Source of the DNA: Suilimivivens sp963618065
GTDB taxonomy: Bacteria > Bacillota > Clostridia > Lachnospirales > Lachnospiraceae
DNA length: 64,000 nt
Assembly (NCBI GenBank): GCA_963618065.1
Contig: CAVERH010000004.1
Coordinates: 41,977 to 105,976, forward strand
Direction of reading: 5' to 3'
Position 1 is the stretch's first letter. Every line of letters starts with the position of its first letter. The notes beneath the pieces are model-generated. The model was not told the origin of the DNA, ran no database searches, and saw only the letters and a program-made list of their open reading frames with translations. This document shows, piece by piece, positions 1-8,558 of the stretch. Made by a program: the position numbers and the translations under genes.

Positions 1-1092
1 CGTCTGGATCAGATTTTTGAGACGTTTTTTTATGGAAGCGAGGAAGAGCGGATTTATCATCCGGCGGGGGAAGATATGGGATATCTCATGGATACCGGAA
101 ATCATGATGCCCGGACAGAAGGTATGTCTTATGGCATGATGATCTGTGTCCAGATGAATAAGAAGGAAGAGTTTGACCGAATCTGGAAATGGGCATGTAC
201 TTATATGTGGATGGAAGAGGGCGAAAGCGAAGGCTATTTTGCATGGTCCTGTGGTCTTGATGGAAAGAAGAACGCTTATGGCGCAGCTCCGGACGGGGAA
301 GAGTTCTTTGCCATGGCGCTGTTTTTTGCTTCCCACCGCTGGGGAGACGGCGAGGGAATTTACTGCTATTCCGAGCAGGCAAAGAAGATTTTAAGAGCCT
401 GCATCCATAAGGGTGAGAATGGCAGACCGGGATACCCGATGTGGAATCATGAGAATAAGCAGATTCTGTTTGTACCTGGAAGTGATTTCACCGATCCATC
501 CTACCACCTGCCGCATTTTTATGAATTGTTTGCTCTGTGGGCAGATGAGGAAGACCGTCCGTTCTTTAAAGAGACCGCCGGGGTAAGCCGGGAATATCTG
601 GCGAAGGCCTGTCACCCTGAAACCGGAATGAGTGCAGAGTATGCTGAGTTTGACGGTCAGCCTATGAGCCGTCCATTACCATGGACTACCGATCGTCATG
701 ACTGGTTTTTTAGTGATGCGTACCGTACCGTGGCGAATATCGGACTGGATTATGAATGGTTTGGAATCGATGAAGGACAGTATGAAGCACCGGAAAGGCT
801 GTTGCGTTTCCTGGATGCACGGTGGGATGAGCATCCCTTTGAAATCTATGAGGTGGACGGAACAAGCCTTCATGAGCCGGCTCTTCATCCGGTGGGATTA
901 CAGGTAACGACCACACAGGGAATCCTTTCAGTTCTTGGACGGACGAAGGACGAAGAAAGTATCCGCATTGCGAAAAAGTGGCTGGAAGCATTCTTCCGGA
1001 TGCCGCTTAGGGAAGGTGACCGGAGATATTACGATAACTGCCTGTATTTCTTTGCATTTCTTGCATTGAGCGGCAATTACCGGATCTGGTAG
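1..1092 (+). CDS. GH8 reducing-end xylose-releasing exo-oligoxylanase (5' partial)
   Basis: Glycoside hydrolase family 8 enzyme of the Rex type, which removes xylose from the reducing end of xylo-oligosaccharides in the cytoplasm. The reading frame is open from base 1, so the first codons lie outside the window; 363 residues are visible against about 380-390 for the family. The family signature TEGMSYGMM, with the general acid Glu at codon 40 of the window, is present. So are the APDGEEFFAMAL segment and the WTTDRHDWFFSDAYR segment, which carries the catalytic-base region in this family. No signal peptide is visible. It is followed by a two-component system, a GH39 xylosidase and an ABC sugar importer, which fits intracellular trimming of imported xylo-oligosaccharides. 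The GH8 assignment is firm; Rex rather than another GH8 specificity is inferred from motif similarity and context. Confidence 0.88.
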   Translation, partial: RLDQIFETFFYGSEEERIYHPAGEDMGYLMDTGNHDARTEGMSYGMMICVQMNKKEEFDRIWKWACTYMWMEEGESEGYFAWSCGLDGKKNAYGAAPDGEEFFAMALFFASHRWGDGEGIYCYSEQAKKILRACIHKGENGRPGYPMWNHENKQILFVPGSDFTDPSYHLPHFYELFALWADEEDRPFFKETAGVSREYLAKACHPETGMSAEYAEFDGQPMSRPLPWTTDRHDWFFSDAYRTVANIGLDYEWFGIDEGQYEAPERLLRFLDARWDEHPFEIYEVDGTSLHEPALHPVGLQVTTTQGILSVLGRTKDEESIRIAKKWLEAFFRMPLREGDRRYYDNCLYFFAFLALSGNYRIW

Positions 1093-1171
1093 AAGAATTC
1101 GGCCAATCAGGGTGACAGTAAGAAAGAAGATTAAGAAAAATAGTAAGAACAGGCAGGGAAGGAGAAAGCAG

Positions 1172-2956
1172 ATGAAGAGGTTACTGGACAGACTTCAACG
1201 CTGGATGGATGATTACAGTATCCGTAAAAAGTTATTTATTCTTTATGTGGTGTGTGTGCTTTTTCCGCTTGTTCTGACGGATGCTGTGATTCTGTACATT
1301 GTATTTGATAATGAGCATCAACAGCAGCAGAAGGAATTTGAAAGCATTGCGTCTGCCGTGGAGGCAGATTTGACTTATACCTTTGACGAAGCCGCTGATT
1401 TTACAAACAGTGTATATATTAACCGTACACTGAATCAGTTTTTGGAACAGACTTTTGCTTCTCCTCTTGAATTTTTTGAAGAAAGCAGAAGATTCAGCAC
1501 AGATCCCTTTTTGGGTAATATGAATTCAGACCGTTTTCAGGTTGTATTTTATGGCGATAATGAGGATATTGTAAACGGAGGTCTTTTTTATCGACTGGAT
1601 TCGGTTGAGGATAATCCATTGCTCCAGGAGTTTCAGCAGAAGGACAAGGATATGACAGTGATCTTTAATTATAAGGAAAACAGTATCAATGTGGTGAGCA
1701 ACCGGAAAATTGTATTGATTCGTAAGATGGATTATTACAGGGATTTACAGAAAGAAAAATATGTTGTGGTAACGATAGATTATGTGAATCTGGTGCGGCG
1801 TTTTCAGGATATGCGTTATAATGCACCGGTGATGATCTGTTCCGGAGACCGGATTCTGTTTACCAATGATGGAAATTTCAGAACGAAAATTGACTACGAA
1901 TATTTGACGGGAAAAGAGAATATCCGATTGGAACGTGATTTTTCCATATGTGGTGAAGCTTTCCGAATTTTAATTATGCAGCCTTCGGAAGGAGTCCTTC
2001 CGAGTATTCAGGAACATTTTCTTTTGATTTTGTGTCTGTTTCTGGTGAATGTATTGCTGCCACTTGTTCTGGTATCATTAATTAACCGTTCCTTTGCGCT
2101 TCGGCTTAGCGAGTTAAGTACAGCATTTGACCGTATGGATACGGAGGAGCTTGAAGAATTGGAAAATATTCAGGGCACAGATGAAATCAGTGCGTTGATG
2201 TGGAATTATAACCGAATGGTTATCCGCATGAAAGAGCTGATCCAGACGGTATATAAAGACCGGCTTGAAAAACAGGGAATTGATATTGCAAGGCAGCAGG
2301 CGGAGCTTCTGGCATTATATAGTCAGATTAATCCCCATTTTCTGTTTAATGTATTGGAAAGCATCCGTATGCATTGTGTTCTGAAAAAAGAAAATGAAAC
2401 AGCCGCCATGGTAGAACGTCTTGCGATTCTTGAGCGGCAGAATGTGGAGTGGAATACGGATGATACAACGATTGAAGAAGAAGTGAGTTTCATTAATGCA
2501 TATCTGGAGCTGCAGAAGTACCGGTTCGGTGATAGACTGTCCTATGAAATTGATATTACAGAGGAATGCCGGAAGGTGAAGATTCCCAAGCTGGCACTGG
2601 TTACTTTTGTTGAGAATTCCTGTGTACATGGAGTTGAAAAAAAATCAGTTCCCTGTTGGATTTATTTACGTGCCTATATACAGGAAAATCATCTGGTCAT
2701 GGAAGTAGAAGATACCGGTAACGGAATGGATGAAGATGAAGTGAAACTGCTGAATCACAGAATGAATCATGTGCAGATCGATGATATCCGTCAAAAGAAG
2801 CATGTCGGTGTACTGAATGCCTGTCTCCGGCTTAAGATGGCAACAAAAGGGCAGGTATCCTTTGAAATGGAAAGTGAGATGGGAATTGGAACATTTCTGG
2901 TGATCCGTATTCCGGAAAGTATAGTTTTACGCAAGAAGGATAGAGAAGGGGATTGA
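1172..2956 (+). CDS. YesM-type sensor histidine kinase
   Basis: Membrane histidine kinase of the LytS/YesM class, pairing with the response regulator encoded 7 bp downstream. About 594 residues. One membrane segment at about 22-44 and a second at about 283-303 flank an extracytoplasmic sensing region. A HAMP-like linker follows. The His_kinase motif QINPHFLFN places the phospho-accepting His near residue 388, and the ATPase has an N-box (FVENSCVHG, about 480) and a G-box (EDTGNGMD, about 513). I place the start at the ATG at 1172, because a GGGAAGGAG ribosome site precedes it; a GTG at 1112 would add a basic stretch without a good ribosome site. Kinases of this class next to ABC sugar importers usually sense an extracellular sugar, often with a binding protein; xylo-oligosaccharides are the inferred signal here. 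Confidence 0.9.
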   Translation: MKRLLDRLQRWMDDYSIRKKLFILYVVCVLFPLVLTDAVILYIVFDNEHQQQQKEFESIASAVEADLTYTFDEAADFTNSVYINRTLNQFLEQTFASPLEFFEESRRFSTDPFLGNMNSDRFQVVFYGDNEDIVNGGLFYRLDSVEDNPLLQEFQQKDKDMTVIFNYKENSINVVSNRKIVLIRKMDYYRDLQKEKYVVVTIDYVNLVRRFQDMRYNAPVMICSGDRILFTNDGNFRTKIDYEYLTGKENIRLERDFSICGEAFRILIMQPSEGVLPSIQEHFLLILCLFLVNVLLPLVLVSLINRSFALRLSELSTAFDRMDTEELEELENIQGTDEISALMWNYNRMVIRMKELIQTVYKDRLEKQGIDIARQQAELLALYSQINPHFLFNVLESIRMHCVLKKENETAAMVERLAILERQNVEWNTDDTTIEEEVSFINAYLELQKYRFGDRLSYEIDITEECRKVKIPKLALVTFVENSCVHGVEKKSVPCWIYLRAYIQENHLVMEVEDTGNGMDEDEVKLLNHRMNHVQIDDIRQKKHVGVLNACLRLKMATKGQVSFEMESEMGIGTFLVIRIPESIVLRKKDREGD

Positions 2957-2963
2957 TATTCAA

Positions 2964-4559
2964 ATGAAGGTATTGCTTGTAGATGATGAACCATTTATTT
3001 TACAGGGACTGTCTGTACTGATCGACTGGACAGCTGAAGGCTGTGAAATTGTTAAGATGGCATCGAATGGAAAAGAGGCATTGGTCTATTTGGAAGATCA
3101 TGAGGTTGATCTTGTGATTACGGATATTAAGATGCCAGTGATGTCCGGATTGGAGCTGCTTGAGCAGATCAGGGGAAGACAGATTTCCGATGCGTTTTTT
3201 ATTATACTCAGTGGGTATAATGATTTTTCCTATGCGCAGAAGGCGATTCGCTATGCCTGTATGGATTATCTGGTGAAACCTGTCCAGAAAGAGGCACTGT
3301 TGGAACTGATTCGTAAGGCAAAAAGCAGTCTGGCAGTTACTGAACAAAATGCAGAAAATGAGCGTTGGATACAGGAAATGCAGTTGAAGCAGTATATTAT
3401 TGCGCTTTTACGGGGAAAGCAGAACGAAGAGGAACTCCAGTATGTGAAAGAGCATTTACGGCTTGGAGAGGGCAGTTTACGTTACATTCATATCAGTATG
3501 CAGAACATTTCAGATATTGAAGAATTTTCTGATAGCGAAATGCAGGTAATCCGTAATCAGATGTATGCGCATGCAATGGAAATTATTGAGGATGACGGTT
3601 CCCATTTTTTTAAAGAATTACTCGATTATGAAGAAGACTACGAAATAGGATTTCTGTATGCAGATTACATGGCGGCAGAGCATATGATGGAGAAGGATGA
3701 ATTTCTGCTCTGGTTTGCAGAAAAGATGAATGCGCGTCTGGATTTCCCGATCATATTACTTGCAGGGAAAAGGGTGGAAGAGCTGGACAAATTATCGCAT
3801 TCCTATTCGTCGGCTTGTGCATTGCGCTCTTCGAAAGGATTTCGTCAGGAGCAAATGGTTTACTGTTACGAAGAAGAAATGCAGATTGGAGAAGGAAAGA
3901 TTATTCTCTGCAAACAGAGTCTGGATCATCTGATCACAGCAGTAGAGCAGAATGATGTAAATGGAATTCATGGTAGTGTGGATGATCTGTTTCAGGAGAT
4001 GGAAAACTTAGGGATGGCGAGGGATCTGGTAACCATGAATACGAACTATCTGCTGTTTCAGCTGATTCATCTGGCCGTGGAACAGGATGAAACTGTAGAT
4101 CAGGAAGAGGTGATGCAGTATATCAGTGAAAATGTTTTTGATACCGGAATCACAAGAGGAAGCCGGGCGCATCTTCGGAGATTTGCCTGTGACTATGCGG
4201 AATATCTGATTCAGCTACGCAAAAATGTATCCAGAGGAGTATTACAGGATATCGAGAGAGAAATTAAAGAGCATTTCGCAGATAATCTGACACTCCGGGA
4301 TCTGAGTAAGAAGTACTTTGTAAACAGCTCCTATCTGGGGCAGATTTTCCGTAAAAAGTATGGTCAGTCCTTTAAGGATTATTTATGTGAATACCGGATT
4401 AATGAAGCAGCACAGGAGTTACTTAAGACCGATAAGAAGATCAGCCAGATTGCAGAGGAAGTCGGATACCGTGATACGGATTATTTCATCAGTAAATTTA
4501 TTGAGCAGAAGGGATGTACTCCGAGTAAATACCGCAAAAATGCGGGTGTGACCGAATAG
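2964..4559 (+). CDS. YesN-type response regulator with AraC DNA-binding domain
   Basis: Response regulator of 531 residues: an N-terminal receiver (acidic pair D7/D8, phospho-acceptor D54 in the VITDIKMP segment, conserved K105 in YLVKP), a long middle region, and a C-terminal AraC/XylS double helix-turn-helix from about residue 430 to 525. It starts 7 bp after the kinase gene and is surely its partner. Regulators of this type activate neighbouring sugar-uptake and glycosidase operons. The identical 14-mer upstream of the GH39 gene and upstream of the binding-protein gene is a reasonable candidate target. A strong terminator follows the gene, so downstream genes need their own promoter. Confidence 0.92.
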   Translation: MKVLLVDDEPFILQGLSVLIDWTAEGCEIVKMASNGKEALVYLEDHEVDLVITDIKMPVMSGLELLEQIRGRQISDAFFIILSGYNDFSYAQKAIRYACMDYLVKPVQKEALLELIRKAKSSLAVTEQNAENERWIQEMQLKQYIIALLRGKQNEEELQYVKEHLRLGEGSLRYIHISMQNISDIEEFSDSEMQVIRNQMYAHAMEIIEDDGSHFFKELLDYEEDYEIGFLYADYMAAEHMMEKDEFLLWFAEKMNARLDFPIILLAGKRVEELDKLSHSYSSACALRSSKGFRQEQMVYCYEEEMQIGEGKIILCKQSLDHLITAVEQNDVNGIHGSVDDLFQEMENLGMARDLVTMNTNYLLFQLIHLAVEQDETVDQEEVMQYISENVFDTGITRGSRAHLRRFACDYAEYLIQLRKNVSRGVLQDIEREIKEHFADNLTLRDLSKKYFVNSSYLGQIFRKKYGQSFKDYLCEYRINEAAQELLKTDKKISQIAEEVGYRDTDYFISKFIEQKGCTPSKYRKNAGVTE

Positions 4560-4602
4560 AAGGCCGGGATGGCACAAGGATAAACGATATAGCTTTAAGA
4601 CT

Positions 4603-4655
4603 GAGCCTTGTATAGAATACGAATGGAAATCGATTCTATATGGGGCTTTTTGTTT
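4603..4655 (+). terminator. Rho-independent terminator after yesN
   Basis: A two-part hairpin pairs AGCC with GGCT and, inside it, TATAGAAT (4611-4618) with ATTCTATA (4633-4640), followed by a T-rich run. It closes the GH8-kinase-regulator transcript. Confidence 0.85.
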
Positions 4656-4656
4656 C

Positions 4657-4721
4657 TAGAGTTTTTCGGGGGTAATACTAGAACTCCTCTGGTTGCGGAC
4701 AGAGAGAGAAACACATAAGAT
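4657..4721 (+). promoter_or_regulatory. Candidate activator site and promoter of the xylosidase gene
   Basis: The 14-mer TAGAGTTTTTCGGG at 4657-4670 recurs exactly at 8474-8487 before the ABC binding-protein gene. A possible sigma-A promoter, TTGCGG (4693-4698), 17 bp, TAAGAT (4716-4721), lies 22 bp further on. The -35 is poor, as expected of an activator-dependent promoter. That the AraC-type regulator encoded just upstream binds the 14-mer is inference. Confidence 0.45.
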
Positions 4722-4799
4722 AATTGGGGATGCGATTAAGTACAGAATAAAACTACGGATTCCATGATTACTATTGAAGAGAAACAGGAGAGTGAACGG

Positions 4800-6296
4800 A
4801 TGAAAGAGATCATACTGGACAGGAGTCATACGGAAGAATTTCATAATCATGTGGATTTCTGCATTGGAACCGGGCGTATGGGACTGGCATTGCAGAAGGA
4901 ATACATGACGCAGTTAAAATATGTACAGGACAGAATTGGATTTACCCATATCAGAGGACATGGACTGTTTGCGGATGATATGGCAATTTATCATGAATAT
5001 CAGGACGAAAACGGGGTGACAAAGGCAGAATATAATTTTACCTATCTTGATCTGGTCATGGATTCCTATCGGGAATTACATATAAAGCCCTTTCTGGAGC
5101 TTGGATTTATGCCGGGAGATCTGGCAGGTGGAACGCAGACCGTATTTTACTGGAAAGGAAATGTTACCCCTCCAAAGAATGAGGACAGATGGTGTAGACT
5201 GGTGCAGGCAACTTTACTGCATTTGATGGAACGATACGGAGCAGAGGAAGTAGTTAGCTGGCCGGTTGAAGTATGGAATGAACCGAATCTGGAGGGATTT
5301 TGGGAAAATGCAGATATGGAGAAGTATTTCCATCTGTTTGAAATTACCTTTCAGGCAGTAAAGGAAGTGGATCCCCGTTTCAAGGTGGGAGGACCTGCAA
5401 TCTGTGGTGTAGATGACGAACGGTGGATCCGGGAATTTATGAAGTTTTGCAGCAGCAGACAAATTCCGGTTGATTTTATTACCAGACATCACTATACGAC
5501 AGAAATGCCGGAAAACAAGGGACATTACGGCTACCAGAAATTAAGTGATCCGGAGCTCGGTTTCCAGAATCTGAAATTGACACGTGATATTGTAGATGAG
5601 TTTGAAGAGTACCGGGGGAAAGAAATTCACCTTACGGAATTTAATACTTCCTATATTCCGAATAATCCGCTTCATGATACCAATCTGAATGCGGCATATA
5701 TTGCATATCAATTGTCCAGGCTCGGTGATCATCATTCTTCCTATTCCTATTGGACATTTGGAGATATTTTTGAAGAATTCGGAGTTCCGTTTACACCCTT
5801 TCATGGCGGGTTTGGACTGGTCGCAAACGGAGGCATTCCCAAACCGACTTTTTACACCTTCCAGTTTTTCAAGCGTTTAACAGGAAGATGCATTTACCGC
5901 TCTCCCAATGCATTGGTAATGATTGATGACAGAGGAGATTACCGGGGGATTTTATGGAATCCGGCTTATGGAGAAAAAAAGGGAAAGAATGAACTGAGTT
6001 TTCGATTCCCGGCCAAGAATAAAGAGCAATACAGTCTGATACGAAGAACGGTGGATGAAGACACATGCAATCCTTTGAAGGTATGGCATGTTATGGGAGA
6101 ACCGGCTTCTTTGACGAAGGAACAGAAGGATCTGTTAAAGGAGGCAGCACAGCCGCTTGTCACGGCGCAGCATCTTACAGCTGCTGAAGAATGGATTACC
6201 TGCTCCTTTACATTGAAGGAGAATGCAGTGGAGTATTTTGAACTTAAACGCATGATTATGAAATCGGATCGCGGATATTATTATGAACAAATTTAA
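4800..6296 (+). CDS. GH39 beta-xylosidase
   Basis: Glycoside hydrolase family 39 retaining enzyme of 498 residues that hydrolyses xylo-oligosaccharides to xylose. The acid/base Glu lies in WNEPN at about residue 161 and the nucleophile Glu in LTEFN at about residue 280. No signal peptide is seen, so the enzyme should be cytoplasmic. The start is set at the ATG at 4800 because CAGGAG precedes it at a good distance; an upstream ATG at 4764 lacks such a site. It is co-transcribed with the chemoreceptor gene that starts 16 bp after its stop. The GH39 call is firm; activity on xylose rather than another sugar is inferred from the family and the GH8 neighbour. Confidence 0.92.
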   Translation: MKEIILDRSHTEEFHNHVDFCIGTGRMGLALQKEYMTQLKYVQDRIGFTHIRGHGLFADDMAIYHEYQDENGVTKAEYNFTYLDLVMDSYRELHIKPFLELGFMPGDLAGGTQTVFYWKGNVTPPKNEDRWCRLVQATLLHLMERYGAEEVVSWPVEVWNEPNLEGFWENADMEKYFHLFEITFQAVKEVDPRFKVGGPAICGVDDERWIREFMKFCSSRQIPVDFITRHHYTTEMPENKGHYGYQKLSDPELGFQNLKLTRDIVDEFEEYRGKEIHLTEFNTSYIPNNPLHDTNLNAAYIAYQLSRLGDHHSSYSYWTFGDIFEEFGVPFTPFHGGFGLVANGGIPKPTFYTFQFFKRLTGRCIYRSPNALVMIDDRGDYRGILWNPAYGEKKGKNELSFRFPAKNKEQYSLIRRTVDEDTCNPLKVWHVMGEPASLTKEQKDLLKEAAQPLVTAQHLTAAEEWITCSFTLKENAVEYFELKRMIMKSDRGYYYEQI

Positions 6297-6312
6297 TAAG
6301 GGAGCAAATAAA

Positions 6313-8364
6313 ATGAAAAAGAAAAACAGAAGTTCATTTGCTAGAAAAATAATAAGTGCAATTCTGATTATGCAGATTGTGGTCATGACATGTCTTTCCA
6401 TAATGGTGGTATACGGAATTACCAAAAATGTAAGGACAACGGCAACAGACAACCTACAGACAATCGTACAGGAAAGAAGTCAGATTGTAGATAATTATGT
6501 ACAGGAATCAGAGACAATACTGTCAGCATACAGTAAAGCGGGAGAAATTCTGAATGTCCTGAAAAATCCGGGTAATAAATCAGCAGTTGAGGCGGCACAG
6601 AAATATACGGAATCCTTTTCTGAGGATATAAACAATCTGGAAGGACTGTATGTAAGTGAATGGAATACCCATGTACTTGCCCATACCAATGCAGGTGTTG
6701 TTGGCATCACTACAAGAGAGGGTGATTCCCTGCAAGCATTACAGGATATACTGCTTGCAACGGATGGGGTATATAATACAGGGATTATTATATCGCCTGC
6801 AAGCAGCGAACAGATTGTTTCCATGTATCGGGCGATCTATGATGAAAGTGGAAATCCTGCAGGACTTGTTGGAGGAGGAATTTATACGGCAGGTCTTGTG
6901 AATAAACTGGACAGCCTTGGAATGAACGGAATGGAACATGCAACTTACTGCATGGTTAATGTAAGGGATCATAAATATATTTTCCATAATCAGCCGGAAA
7001 TGGTTGCTGCGGAAACAGAGGAAGAGTATCTGCTGCAGTTATGTGAGAAATATAAGGATACCCCCAATTCTGTTGGCGGTTATGTCGAGCACAAAGAGAA
7101 TGGAAAGGACTATATTGACTCCTATTATTATATGGCAGACCGTGGGTGGCTGTTTATTATTAAAGACAGTTATGAGGAATTGTTTGCTTCAGCAATAACC
7201 ATGCGGACAAATCTAATAATGTTATGTGCGGTTATCCTGCTTGTACTCGGTGTGGTTTCTGTAATTATCATAAATCGGATGATGCGGCCGATGAAACCAA
7301 TCGAAAATGGAATCCTTGCATTACAGCAATTTGATATAAAGGAAAATAATGAGATAGCAAAGCACTATACAAGAAAGGACGAGTTGGGAAGTATTTCAAG
7401 AGCAACGGGGACACTGATCCGTTCGTTGAGAGATATTGTCCAGACCCTTCGGGAATGCTGCAGCACTTTGCATGGAAAAGCGGATGATTTACAGAATTCA
7501 GCAGTAGAACTCGTAGATGATATGACAGATCAGACGGCAACAACGCAGCAGCTGTCTGCCTCTCTCGAAAGCACAAATGATGCGATTGCCCATGTATATG
7601 AAGAAATAGAGAATATCAATGCCATTGTGGAGAGCATTATGCAGGAAATCCGTGAGTCGGATGATATGAGCAGAAAAGTGAAAGCAAATGCAATGGAGAT
7701 GCAGTTAAGTGCACAGGAAGCATATGAAAAAGGAAAGGAAGAGCTGATAACAACCAGAACTTCTGTAAAAAATGCGATTTCCAGTCTGAATGGGTTATCA
7801 AAAATTAATCAGCTGGCAATGGAAATACTGAGTATTGCAAATAAAACGAATCTTTTATCTCTTAATGCGTCCATTGAAGCAGCAAGAGCCGGAGAGGCCG
7901 GAAAGGGCTTTGCTGTTGTTGCGGGTGAAATCGGCGCACTTGCTGATACATCCAAATTAACGGCAACCAATATCCAGCAGATTTGTGCGGAAGCAAATGA
8001 CAGTATTGACAGTGTTAATAATTGCTTTAATGATATGATGGGTTATATGGAACAAAGTGTTGTACGGCAGTTTGAAAATTTTGCAAGTCAGTCAACGGAT
8101 AACCGGTCGGCTGCGGAAGTAATTCAGAAACAGATGGATGAAATAAATATTGCAATCGCGCAGTTGGAACAGTCTGTCAGTCAGATTGGTGAGCATATAG
8201 AAGATGTCCATGAAATTACTCAACAGGATCAGAAAGCAATAGGCGGCATTGTACATAAGAATGAAAAGCTTGCTATAGTGGCAGATACGATCCGGAATCA
8301 GGCACAGGACAATCAGAATATTGCACGCCAGCTGGCGGAAATTGTGGATCAGTTTGAAATGTAG
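6313..8364 (+). CDS. Methyl-accepting chemotaxis protein
   Basis: Transmembrane chemoreceptor of 683 residues. An N-terminal membrane helix (about 12-32) is followed by an extracytoplasmic sensing domain of about 260 residues that looks like a double-Cache fold. A second membrane helix (about 300-320), a HAMP linker and a long cytoplasmic coiled coil come next. The conserved hairpin tip for CheA/CheW binding is seen at about residues 510-540 (NKTNLLSLNASIEAARAGEAG). The start at 6313 follows AAGGGAG; the ATG at 6283 would overlap the xylosidase gene and has no ribosome site. Its place between a xylosidase and an ABC xylo-oligosaccharide importer suggests that it responds to the same sugar or its binding protein, which is inference. 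Confidence 0.92.
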   Translation: MKKKNRSSFARKIISAILIMQIVVMTCLSIMVVYGITKNVRTTATDNLQTIVQERSQIVDNYVQESETILSAYSKAGEILNVLKNPGNKSAVEAAQKYTESFSEDINNLEGLYVSEWNTHVLAHTNAGVVGITTREGDSLQALQDILLATDGVYNTGIIISPASSEQIVSMYRAIYDESGNPAGLVGGGIYTAGLVNKLDSLGMNGMEHATYCMVNVRDHKYIFHNQPEMVAAETEEEYLLQLCEKYKDTPNSVGGYVEHKENGKDYIDSYYYMADRGWLFIIKDSYEELFASAITMRTNLIMLCAVILLVLGVVSVIIINRMMRPMKPIENGILALQQFDIKENNEIAKHYTRKDELGSISRATGTLIRSLRDIVQTLRECCSTLHGKADDLQNSAVELVDDMTDQTATTQQLSASLESTNDAIAHVYEEIENINAIVESIMQEIRESDDMSRKVKANAMEMQLSAQEAYEKGKEELITTRTSVKNAISSLNGLSKINQLAMEILSIANKTNLLSLNASIEAARAGEAGKGFAVVAGEIGALADTSKLTATNIQQICAEANDSIDSVNNCFNDMMGYMEQSVVRQFENFASQSTDNRSAAEVIQKQMDEINIAIAQLEQSVSQIGEHIEDVHEITQQDQKAIGGIVHKNEKLAIVADTIRNQAQDNQNIARQLAEIVDQFEM

Positions 8365-8437
8365 CATTGTGTATGAAAGGCCGTTCTTATCATGTGTTGT
8401 ATCCTGGGGGTTACAGTTTTGTACGGCTTGCGTTTGC

Positions 8438-8469
8438 AAAACCCGATAAACTATAGTTTATCGGGTTTT
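8438..8469. terminator. Perfect 32-bp palindrome acting as a bidirectional terminator
   Basis: AAAACCCGATAAACTA is followed at once by its reverse complement, giving 16 bp arms with no spacer. The A-run on the left and T-run on the right make it a likely terminator after the chemoreceptor gene. Confidence 0.75.
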
Positions 8470-8473
8470 CAGT

Positions 8474-8515
8474 TAGAGTTTTTCGGGTTGTTTACGCATA
8501 TTAAAAAGATATAAT
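8474..8515 (+). promoter_or_regulatory. Candidate activator site and promoter of the ABC importer operon
   Basis: The second exact copy of TAGAGTTTTTCGGG (8474-8487) abuts a candidate -35 TTGTTT (8488-8493), 16 bp, and TATAAT (8510-8515). A strong -10 with a weak -35 touching the shared motif is the usual layout for activation by an AraC-type protein. Confidence 0.55.
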
Positions 8516-8558
8516 AAAATTATCAAATGTTTCTAAAACAAATAAGAGGGAGGCAAAC

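Noticed and set aside
1112..1171. GTG start 60 bases upstream for the sensor kinase
   Set aside because: It would add a Lys/Arg-rich stretch before the membrane helix and has no good ribosome site, whereas ATG 1172 has one.
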